In this document: in pieces, positions 51,924-59,372 of the stretch | Layout: the number at the start of each line of letters is the position of its first letter | Numbering within the stretch: position 1 is the stretch's first letter | Assembly: GCF_000969825.1 (NCBI RefSeq) | Contig: NZ_KQ033920.1 | Location: 1,229,672-1,293,671, forward strand | Length of the DNA: 64,000 bases | Origin: Parabacteroides gordonii MS-1 = DSM 23371 | Lineage (GTDB): Bacteria; Bacteroidota; Bacteroidia; Bacteroidales; Tannerellaceae | Direction of reading: 5' to 3' | Position numbers and translations under genes: made by a program | Notes under the pieces: generated by a model | The model's database searches: none | What the model was told of the DNA's origin: nothing | Seen by the model: only the letters and a program-made list of their open reading frames with translations

Positions 51924-53051
51924 TTAATCAATCGACGGGTTTTCAACGATTTCGCCCCACGCCTGTACTTCTACCATACTGGTAAGTGTGGTATCTGAAT
52001 TCTTGGGGCCTTTAATGATAGCATCGATCGAGTAGATGACATTACGTCGAACATACAGGTGTTCCGTAACATTCGTGATATCGTCGTGCTGCCTGTTTAC
52101 TACAATCGGGTAATCGATATTCTTTATTTCCTGTATATTCCCGCTTTTATCTTTATAGCGGTAGGTTCCGCGAATGATCAGGAGCGTGTGCCAGGTTGTT
52201 TCCTTCATATTTTCGTAAACGAAATAAGCATTATCTGCACAGTTTGCGATAAGGCCTGTTTCTTCCGTCACACTCCGGAAATCATAATTATAGGCAGTAC
52301 GCAGGTCGGCGGATAATTTCGGTGCATTGTCTTTATAGACATTTTCGAGGTCGGCATTTTCGCCTGCCAGGAAAAAATCAGGAAGGGAATGATTGGTTAC
52401 TTCAACGGCACCCCAGTCGTTTTCACTGATATAATGGGAATAATTCTTTACGTTGGTCATAAAGACGGATTCAAGTTTAAAACTTGCCCCATCAGCGTAT
52501 TGCTCTAAGGGACGCAGGAATAGTTTGTTCAGATAAACACGGGCAACCGTACGGTAGACAGTTACCGGAGAAGCCGTGATCAGGTTCGCTCCTTGTTTTT
52601 GCAATCCGATCGTGTTCTTACCGGGTTTCAAAACATAGGAATGTACGCCCGAGCTCATTGTCGGGGTTGTATTTTCGTTTTCAAGTTTTTGGGTGAGGGT
52701 CAGAAATTGATCCAGTGAGGTTAAACCGTCGAAAGTTCCTTCCGGTGCGTTGGCAACGAGAAGCATACGGATAGTCCCGGCTTTGAGCGGGGTGATATCT
52801 TCAATTGTGTCTGTTTGTCTGACTTCTCGGGCGGCGATCAATTTGTCTGCATTCTCGCCTGAAGTACCGAAAATGGCTACATAAAGTCTATCAATCGCGG
52901 AGTCGTTGGCTTTTGAACCGATCTGCGGGATCGTGATGCGTAATGAGAGTGCAGCTTCCCCGGTCTCGTCTATTTCCTGTCCTCCGTCGTGGGAGCAGGA
53001 TAGCAAAGTGAGAAACAAGAAAACGTTGTAAAATAAAACCCTATTGTTCAT
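51924..53051 (-). CDS. FimA/Mfa1-like fimbrillin
   Basis: A 375-aa lipoprotein (TLLSCSHDGG) with IDRLYVAIFGTSGENADKLI, VTVYRTVARVYLNKLFL and an end KGPKNSDTTLTSMVEV plus QAWGEIVENPSID. It ends almost like the fimbrillin at 53175-54410 (PWGQVVLNPDID), so the two are recent paralogues. A perfect terminator separates them. Confidence 0.83.
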   Translation of the reverse strand: MNNRVLFYNVFLFLTLLSCSHDGGQEIDETGEAALSLRITIPQIGSKANDSAIDRLYVAIFGTSGENADKLIAAREVRQTDTIEDITPLKAGTIRMLLVANAPEGTFDGLTSLDQFLTLTQKLENENTTPTMSSGVHSYVLKPGKNTIGLQKQGANLITASPVTVYRTVARVYLNKLFLRPLEQYADGASFKLESVFMTNVKNYSHYISENDWGAVEVTNHSLPDFFLAGENADLENVYKDNAPKLSADLRTAYNYDFRSVTEETGLIANCADNAYFVYENMKETTWHTLLIIRGTYRYKDKSGNIQEIKNIDYPIVVNRQHDDITNVTEHLYVRRNVIYSIDAIIKGPKNSDTTLTSMVEVQAWGEIVENPSID

Positions 53052-53105
53052 ATATTAATAGTTTTATATATCGGCAAACCGGAAAGTTTTTAAGAATAAG
53101 AATAA

Positions 53106-53136
53106 ATCAATCCGGGGAATTATCCCCCGGATTGAT
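53106..53136 (-). terminator. terminator between the first two fimbrillins
   Basis: Perfect 12-bp arms ATCAATCCGGGG (53106-53117) and CCCCGGATTGAT (53125-53136), loop 7, then TTATTCTTATTC on the minus strand. Partial termination here would make the first fimbrillin far more abundant than the rest of the operon. Confidence 0.75.
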
Positions 53137-53174
53137 CAGTATGATCCAAATTGGATGTATGAGCTAATTGATTG

Positions 53175-54410
53175 TTAGTCGATATCCGGGTTAAGAACTA
53201 CCTGTCCCCAGGGAACTACCTCGATCTTAGAAGTTAAGCTGGCTGCATTACTTTCCGGATCTTCAGTGCCACTACCAGGGCCTGTTATTGTTACATTCAA
53301 AAGATATTTTACGTTACGCAATACTCCACAATGTGAAGGGAAACCGGCATCACCTGACACAGGGTCAGTATTGTTGATAACAGTCGTCCAATATGCATCT
53401 TCTGATTTTATTATTTCGCCACCTTCAACAGCCCTATACTCATAGTCACCTCTAATAACAAGGAGTGTTGCATTATCTTTAGGTGAAACGATTGTAGATG
53501 TTGATGAATTATCATAAACAAATATCCGAGCATCCGGAAATGTTTTCTCAGCAGTTGTACCAGAATAGTCTATCACATTCTCAGATGAGAACAATTTTAT
53601 ATACTTTGAATAAATACCCTGATTGCCATAAATTGTATTACCTGTAATCAAATCTGCTCCTGTATTAACAACCGGGCACCAGAAATTATCCGCTTTTCCA
53701 AAGACTGAAACACTGGAACGAACATTCGATACATAAATAGACTTTAATGTAAACTTAGCATACTGACCTTCCTTACCAAATCCTGAACGAGGATTAACTA
53801 TGATTTTCGGAACCTCTACCCTTGCTACATTACGATAAACTTTAATATTTTCAGTTGCAGCAACAGTTCCTTTATTATCTTCTCCAAATACAGTAGAAGC
53901 ATTAGTTGCAATAGTATTTCTACCTTTCGCAACAGTGATATCATAAGCGTTACTAGACATTAATAAATTATTTTCATCAATAGAAGCATCTGATATTGCT
54001 GTCAAATAACCGGCATAAGTATTATATGACTTAAACATATCTGCAGTAGGATTAGCCACAACCAGTACTTTCACTACTCCTGATTTAACAGAAACACACG
54101 CCGTTGTATCTACACCAGGTAAATTATCCTGCTCTGCATAACTAATCAAAGCACCTTCTGCCATACTCGGTGACATTGCACCTGCATTAAACACAGCAAT
54201 ACCAATTTTACCAATAGTATTATATTGGTTATCATCTGCTTTTGTCAAGCTCTTTAAAGTTGAGCCATTATTTCCTACCGAACTAAATGCCACCGTTAGT
54301 GTAGCATCCATTTCCAAAGCCGGATCCGGGATATTCGGATCATCATCGTTTGAACAAGCGCTGAATGCGCATGCAACCATAGTTGCGTAAATTAAATTCT
54401 GTAATTTCAT
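53175..54410 (-). CDS. FimA/Mfa1-like fimbrillin, probable major subunit
   Basis: A 411-aa lipoprotein (lipobox FSACSNDD) with GKIGIAVFNAGAM, IKVYRNVARVEVPKIIV, LLVIRGDYEYRAVEGG and the C-terminal strand VPWGQVVLNPDID. It is first in the cluster, next to its promoter and followed by a strong terminator, which fits the highly expressed shaft subunit. Its coding sequence is visibly more AT-rich than the following genes. Confidence 0.83.
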   Translation of the reverse strand: MKLQNLIYATMVACAFSACSNDDDPNIPDPALEMDATLTVAFSSVGNNGSTLKSLTKADDNQYNTIGKIGIAVFNAGAMSPSMAEGALISYAEQDNLPGVDTTACVSVKSGVVKVLVVANPTADMFKSYNTYAGYLTAISDASIDENNLLMSSNAYDITVAKGRNTIATNASTVFGEDNKGTVAATENIKVYRNVARVEVPKIIVNPRSGFGKEGQYAKFTLKSIYVSNVRSSVSVFGKADNFWCPVVNTGADLITGNTIYGNQGIYSKYIKLFSSENVIDYSGTTAEKTFPDARIFVYDNSSTSTIVSPKDNATLLVIRGDYEYRAVEGGEIIKSEDAYWTTVINNTDPVSGDAGFPSHCGVLRNVKYLLNVTITGPGSGTEDPESNAASLTSKIEVVPWGQVVLNPDID

Positions 54411-54511
54411 AACTTATATGTTTTAAATGTGATAAATCATTTTACTACCCTATACTTAAATATCGACTGTCTTGAAGATTAAGATTACTTTGTTGTTTCT
54501 TGTTGACAGTG

Positions 54512-54519
54512 CAAATGTA
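54512..54519 (-). promoter_or_regulatory. -7 box of the leftward fimbrial operon
   Basis: TACATTTG on the minus strand, identical to the -7 box at 46130-46137, about 100 nt before the first fimbrillin ATG. Confidence 0.6.
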
Positions 54520-54629
54520 GACAGCCATATTTTGATCGGCTGGCGGTATATTTATCACTCATGTGAGGTAATTTTTAAATGATAAAAATTCCTACGTTTA
54601 TTTACATTTATTTTAAAGAATACCATGCT

Positions 54630-56429
54630 TTATACCCTTACCGGCTGCCCATATTGAGAAGGATTTACACCATATTGCTCGATAAATCGTTTGCGGAAGG
54701 TCGCCATATCATTAAATCCAACCATTTCGCAAACCTCCGTAATAGTATATTTCTGCTGCAGGATCAGTTGAGCCGCCCGCTTGATACGGACACTTCGCGT
54801 CAATTCCAGAATACTGCAATTGGAGAATGCTTTTACCTTGCGGTAAAGTGTCGGGATACTCATACTCATTTCATCCGCCAGGAATTTTGCATCGAAGCAA
54901 GGATCTTCCAGATGCTCTTCAATGGTCTGCACAATCTTATTCATAAAAGCATTTCCTGCGACTTCTATCTCATTGAGCGGAGCAGGTATTTCGACAGACG
55001 ATTCGGCCGTATCAGGAGCCGATTGCGTATAGAATGCCCGCATTTGCTCCCGACGCTTCAACTGGCTGATCAGTTTACTGCGCAACACTTCCAGGTCGAA
55101 AGGCTTGGTGATATAATCATCCGCCCCGGCTTCAATGCCGGCTATCACATCTTCGTTTTCCACTTTAGCCGTCAACATGATAACCACTGTCTGGCTGGTA
55201 CCCGGATTTGTCTTTATCTCCCGGCAAGCGGTAAACCCGTCTTTTACAGGCATCATGACATCACACAAAATGCCATCGGGGCACTCTTTTTTTGCCATCA
55301 TCACCCCTTCCTCACCGTTACGGGCTTCCAATATCCGGTATTCTTTTCCCAAGGCCAATTTGAGGAACCAACGTATCTGGTCGCTATCATCGATCACCAA
55401 CAGTTTTTTACCGGTTTCTTTCTTCTGCGGAATAAGTTGTACGAAACCGGCAATCTCCTCCTTCTGAAAGTCATTGAGGTTAACCAGGCTGCTATCGGGC
55501 TCGACAAACTCGACCGGCAATTCCATCAAAGAACGTTTTCCCAACGGGATCAGGATCGTACAACGGGTTCCACCCTGTCCTTCCATTGTCTCCTGTATAA
55601 ACTTCGCACGAACTGTTTCGGCCATATCAGTGATCTGTTTCAAACCGATACGGGCACTGTCCTGTGCATCCAGTCCGTCATCCTGTATACTCAGCGAACA
55701 ATAGGGTTTACCGTCTACCTTAACAACCGCTATATTGATCGTGATCTTACCATACATAAATGTATTCTTCAACGAATTGGATAGTAACGTACGCAACGCA
55801 TACTCCATTTTCCGGCGGTCTACCCATACCCACAAAGCCTGCACCTGGGTATTGATCTTAAAATCGATATTGTTCATAGCAATCCAGTCGACAAACAGGT
55901 CGCATATCTGTTTAGTAATATCCACCAGATCGTAGCGGGCTATGCGCATATGGTTCGCCACATCGTCACCGTGGCGTATATCCTGCAATTGATACATCAT
56001 ATCCTGCAAAGCCAGCGTATTACGATAGGCCGACAATACCTGGGTGGAAACAAGCCCGTCGAGTTCGCGATTGAGAACCAACTGTCCCAGGTAGCCCAAT
56101 ATCAACGAGAGAGGCGTACGCATTTCATGTACGGCTTCGACAAAAAAGGAATTGTGAAGCTTTTCCAGTTCTTCAGCCCTTCTGATCGCTTCATTGTATT
56201 TGGCTTCGTGTTCCAATCCCCAGCTGTCTGTTTCTTTTATTTTGTTCACCATGAGCTGCTGTATCTCACGATTCTTGATAGTCAGCGTATCAATGGTGCG
56301 CTTCAACTCTTCATTTTCCAGCTTGAGCGTTGCCATAGCAGTCTCTCCTTGTTCATTTTCCTTTTCCTGCTTCTGTTTATTATGAAACAGAACAGTAAAA
56401 AGCGTTCTAAATTGATTGATCATTTCCAT
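54630..56429 (-). CDS. cytoplasmic hybrid sensor kinase/response regulator/AraC protein
   Basis: A 599-aa protein with no membrane segment. Order: a coiled coil (about 20-95), HisKA with H101 in EAVHEMRTPLSLI, a HATPase domain (N-box SNSLKNT, weak G-boxes DDGLD and GQGGTRC), a receiver domain with D390 in ILCDVMMPVKDG, and a C-terminal AraC HTH (about 500-595: FLADEMSMSIPTLYRKVKAF). It combines kinase, receiver and DNA-binding output in one chain like Bacteroidetes hybrid regulators but without a periplasmic sensor. It lies between the two fimbrial clusters and probably controls them. A candidate inverton begins 206 nt upstream. Confidence 0.88.
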   Translation of the reverse strand: MEMINQFRTLFTVLFHNKQKQEKENEQGETAMATLKLENEELKRTIDTLTIKNREIQQLMVNKIKETDSWGLEHEAKYNEAIRRAEELEKLHNSFFVEAVHEMRTPLSLILGYLGQLVLNRELDGLVSTQVLSAYRNTLALQDMMYQLQDIRHGDDVANHMRIARYDLVDITKQICDLFVDWIAMNNIDFKINTQVQALWVWVDRRKMEYALRTLLSNSLKNTFMYGKITINIAVVKVDGKPYCSLSIQDDGLDAQDSARIGLKQITDMAETVRAKFIQETMEGQGGTRCTILIPLGKRSLMELPVEFVEPDSSLVNLNDFQKEEIAGFVQLIPQKKETGKKLLVIDDSDQIRWFLKLALGKEYRILEARNGEEGVMMAKKECPDGILCDVMMPVKDGFTACREIKTNPGTSQTVVIMLTAKVENEDVIAGIEAGADDYITKPFDLEVLRSKLISQLKRREQMRAFYTQSAPDTAESSVEIPAPLNEIEVAGNAFMNKIVQTIEEHLEDPCFDAKFLADEMSMSIPTLYRKVKAFSNCSILELTRSVRIKRAAQLILQQKYTITEVCEMVGFNDMATFRKRFIEQYGVNPSQYGQPVRV

Positions 56430-56669
56430 TGTATCCGGATTTATTATTTTTCATTTATTATCTTGTCCGATCTTTTATCCTATTTTTTGCTTTTCAGTAG
56501 AATTACGGTAGCTTTTTTATCGATTTTTCGCTGATTATTTATCCCAAACGACTAATCGCACAGGTCGATTTGTAATACAAGGACTACATGTAACGACTGG
56601 TTTATAGACACTTAAGACTTACAATACAATTTATACTTAGTTCATACAGAACTATGGTTCAATAAGATA

Positions 56670-56710
56670 GACAAGAAATTTGTGTTGTTATTCAACACGA
56701 ATTTCTTGTC
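56670..56710. repeat. 18-bp hairpin inside the inverton
   Basis: An 18-bp stem (56670-56687 with 56693-56710, one G-T position, loop TTATT) lies next to the left inverted repeat. When the segment is inverted it would move to the other side. It may insulate the non-driven side as a terminator, as in some invertible promoters. Confidence 0.65.
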
Positions 56711-56877
56711 GGAAAATAATAGATCGCGAAAAATTGGAGAAGTATAAAAGAATATAGGTACAAGCCATAAGGATTTTTTGTCCTTGAAATGCTACCGGCT
56801 TATAATTTGATCATAAAACAGGGAAAATGGGAAAAGGAAGAATATTTTGGGGATACTTTATAAAATAAAGCCTGCAA

Positions 56878-56908
56878 TTAGTTCATATCAGATTATTTTA
56901 TAACTTTG
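56878..56908 (+). promoter_or_regulatory. promoter inside the invertible segment
   Basis: -33 like TTAG at 56878-56881 and exact -7 TAACTTTG at 56901-56908, spacer 19. Transcription would start near 56914, just before the right repeat. The -33 region overlaps TTAGTTCATA, a partial third copy of the repeat. Confidence 0.62.
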
Positions 56909-56946
56909 AAACCGCAAAAGGTAGAGTTCTGTATGAACTAAGTCAA

Positions 56947-57228
56947 TTATTCGGTCTTATTCAGTTTGTCCAGAAGATCTCTGCTTGGCCTTAGACGGAC
57001 AGTATTTCGGGGAATAAGCATAACCCCCTCTCCCGTCCTGGGATTCCGGGCTAAACGCGACGATTGGGGTTGAAGAAAAATTCTTCCAAAGCCATAAATG
57101 GAAACATACTCTTCTGTTTCCAACCCTTCGACCATAATATCCAATATCGTGTTTATATAAGTACGGCTCTCCACCAGACTGATATCCATTTTTTCAGATA
57201 GTTTTCGAGCCATCTGCTCTTTGTTCAT
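56947..57228 (-). CDS. HU-family DNA-binding protein
   Basis: A 93-aa HU/IHF-like protein: MARKLSEKMDISLVESRTYI, VSIYGFGRIFLQPQ, RLARNPRTGEGVMLIPRN, VRLRPSRDLLDKL. Its stop is 3 nt from the right repeat of the candidate inverton. HU proteins often assist site-specific inversion and fimbrial promoter architecture. The current inverton promoter would transcribe antisense to this gene. Confidence 0.87.
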   Translation of the reverse strand: MNKEQMARKLSEKMDISLVESRTYINTILDIMVEGLETEEYVSIYGFGRIFLQPQSSRLARNPRTGEGVMLIPRNTVRLRPSRDLLDKLNKTE

Positions 57229-57423
57229 CTTCTATTTATAATTTATTCAGCAACGACAGGGTGCAAAGTTCGGATTTTCAAGCATACAATGCAATTCACA
57301 TTTCTTTCATAATATGTTCTATTCTTTCGTTCTCCATCCAAATAAATACTATTTTACTATATATTGATAGAAATATATAAGCGAACGCCATTTTTATATA
57401 AGAATCGAAGTTTTGTTTCATCG

Positions 57424-57431
57424 TAGATTTG
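57424..57431 (+). promoter_or_regulatory. -7 box of the rightward fimbrial operon
   Basis: TAGATTTG, an exact TAnnTTTG match, 45 nt before the fimbrillin ATG (57477). Confidence 0.58.
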
Positions 57432-57476
57432 CACAATCAAAACCAAAAGATAACATATATTTCAATCAATAAAAAA

Positions 57477-58535
57477 ATGAGAACAACGAGTAAATTAATC
57501 ACTGTAATGCTTGCATTGGCCTTATTGGGCGCTTGTAGCAAAAATGAAATGAATGAATTAGGTAATGGAGAGAAAGCATCTATCACAATTACACTAAAAG
57601 GAGAGAACCTATCTTCTAAAGCAACAGGTAGCACTTCTGACACAGAAACCGACGAACGCAAGATCGTAAATTACAAGGTTTATGTTTTCAGTTATAACAG
57701 CGGTGTACTTGAAAAAGAAGTAGACGGAATTGTTAGTAATGGCGTAGCCGGATCAACCCAGATAGACGGATTGAATACAGCTGGTACAAAACGTGTAGTG
57801 GTTGTAGCCAATCTTCCCGCCGGATTCCCAGCCATCGACAATTACGACGATTTTGGAATTGCGGCATTCGATCTCGGATTACAAAATCCGGCAAACCGTG
57901 CAATAACAGGCCTTGTCATGAGCGGCGAATCATCAGAACTGACATTGACCAGCGGAAGTCCTGTTCCGGTAACCGTAAGTATCAAACGTGTAGTTGCTAA
58001 AATAGAATTAGGCTCCGTTACAATCACTCCGGAAGCGGGCCATACGGAAGCGTTTGTTCTGACTCAGGTCAGCATTCAGAAAGCTAAATCGAATGCGAAT
58101 ATAGGTCCTGTGACAATTGTATCGAATGCCCCGTTTTATGGAGGCTTAAGTGGTACGGAAAGTTCTGTTCCCAATCCCGATAACTATTTACTGGATGCGA
58201 TCTCCACCGATCAGCCGAACGGATCGCCTAAAGTGTTCGACAACTTCTTTTATGTTTTCCCGAACGACGAAGTGGGAGCCGAAACTTTGCTGACCATTAC
58301 CGGAACATACAAAGGTAATATTACCCATTTCCCATTCCGCATTAACAGCATCGTTTCCGGCACTGCCGACGGAACGCTCATTAAACGGAATACCCGCTAT
58401 ATCCTCAATGTTACACTGAAGAAATTAGGAAGTGGAACAACTGACCCGGATACTCCTGGAGATCCTGCTGCTATAGAAGTAACAGTCACGACCGAAGGTT
58501 GGGAAGGTCCGCTGGTACAAGATGTGGAATGGTAA
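57477..58535 (+). CDS. FimA/Mfa1-like fimbrillin of the second cluster
   Basis: A 352-aa lipoprotein from ATG 57477 (MRTTSKLITV, lipobox LLGACSKNE); an upstream in-frame start lacks a signal peptide. The pattern is NYKVYVFSYNSGVLEKEVDG, VSIKRVVAKIELGSV, NVTLKKLGSGTTDPDTPGDP and a final strand TTEGWEGPLVQDVEW. It is the major subunit candidate of a compact three-gene operon. Its stop overlaps the anchor start. Confidence 0.85.
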   Translation: MRTTSKLITVMLALALLGACSKNEMNELGNGEKASITITLKGENLSSKATGSTSDTETDERKIVNYKVYVFSYNSGVLEKEVDGIVSNGVAGSTQIDGLNTAGTKRVVVVANLPAGFPAIDNYDDFGIAAFDLGLQNPANRAITGLVMSGESSELTLTSGSPVPVTVSIKRVVAKIELGSVTITPEAGHTEAFVLTQVSIQKAKSNANIGPVTIVSNAPFYGGLSGTESSVPNPDNYLLDAISTDQPNGSPKVFDNFFYVFPNDEVGAETLLTITGTYKGNITHFPFRINSIVSGTADGTLIKRNTRYILNVTLKKLGSGTTDPDTPGDPAAIEVTVTTEGWEGPLVQDVEW

Positions 58536-59368
58536 GACCAACGATCAGAGCTATCGTTCCGTTTTTGTTGATCTTATTGCAAACGAGCTGTATCCGTGAA
58601 GATTTACAGGAATGTGAAGAAGAATATTTTGTCACAATAAAGGTAGTGGACATACTTACCGGAGAAGATATTACAACCTCCGGAGAAGTCGGTCATGCCG
58701 GGTTATTCATCTTTGATGCAAATGAACAACTCCGGTACACGGTCAATGTCGACTCCAATCATATCCGGCAAAAAATTCCGGTTTTGATTACCCCGAAAAT
58801 AATTGGTCATCATTGGATATCCGTCTGGGGAAACCTGGAAGGATATCCACCTGAGACATCCAGTGGCGATCTCTTTTTTGGTATTACGAAGATCACCGGA
58901 TCAAAGGTAAGAAATGAAGAGATAATAATTTCCAGGAAAAATGCCCGGATGTACATAACCGTCCGGGGACTTCCGGCTCTGTATAATGCTGCGGATTATT
59001 ATTTTTCGATCGATCTCAACAATAACGGATATGACCTCAAGGGAACACCAATCCCGCATGCAACAACGATCAAGCAAAATGGCATCACGCTCGAAAACAA
59101 CGATTTTGTCTCTCTCTCCTCTTTCAGTCTGACCCATACCAACGGCAATAAGGAGGACTATGCAACCATCAGTCTTTACAAAAAAAGACCCGGTACGGAG
59201 AATAGAGAAGATATATTAATAGCGAGTATAAATTCTGATTTAAACGGAAACCACATTGTTCTTCCTGCCGGCCAGACTACAAACCTGCTGATCGACTTGT
59301 GTCAAGAGATCAACGTCCGTGTCAAAATAAGTCCCTGGGATAAAACAGAACAATGGGTCGAATGGTAA
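58529..59368 (+). CDS. FimB/Mfa2-like anchor of the second cluster
   Basis: A 279-aa lipoprotein from ATG 58529, which overlaps the fimbrillin stop as ATGGTAA; the earlier start at 58499 lacks a good signal. The lipobox is LLQTSCIRED. GHAGLFIFDANEQLRYTVNV, HHWISVWGNLEG and DLFFGITKI match the anchor at 49844-50749. It fixes the pilus base to the outer membrane. Confidence 0.84.
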   Translation: MVRPTIRAIVPFLLILLQTSCIREDLQECEEEYFVTIKVVDILTGEDITTSGEVGHAGLFIFDANEQLRYTVNVDSNHIRQKIPVLITPKIIGHHWISVWGNLEGYPPETSSGDLFFGITKITGSKVRNEEIIISRKNARMYITVRGLPALYNAADYYFSIDLNNNGYDLKGTPIPHATTIKQNGITLENNDFVSLSSFSLTHTNGNKEDYATISLYKKRPGTENREDILIASINSDLNGNHIVLPAGQTTNLLIDLCQEINVRVKISPWDKTEQWVEW

Positions 59369-59372
59369 TAAT

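Larger units (their letters stand above)
56635..56943. promoter_or_regulatory. candidate invertible promoter segment (phase variation)
   Basis: ACTTAGTTCATACAGAACT at 56635-56653 and its exact complement at 56925-56943 are perfect 19-bp inverted repeats bounding 309 bp that carry no gene. Inside, near the right repeat, is a rightward promoter (TTAG 56878-56881, 19-nt spacer, TAACTTTG 56901-56908). Such segments are the hallmark of DNA inversion switches controlling Bacteroidales surface structures. As drawn, the promoter points toward the HU 3' end and the rightward fimbrial operon. Inverted, it would point at the hybrid regulator gene. Confidence 0.78.
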
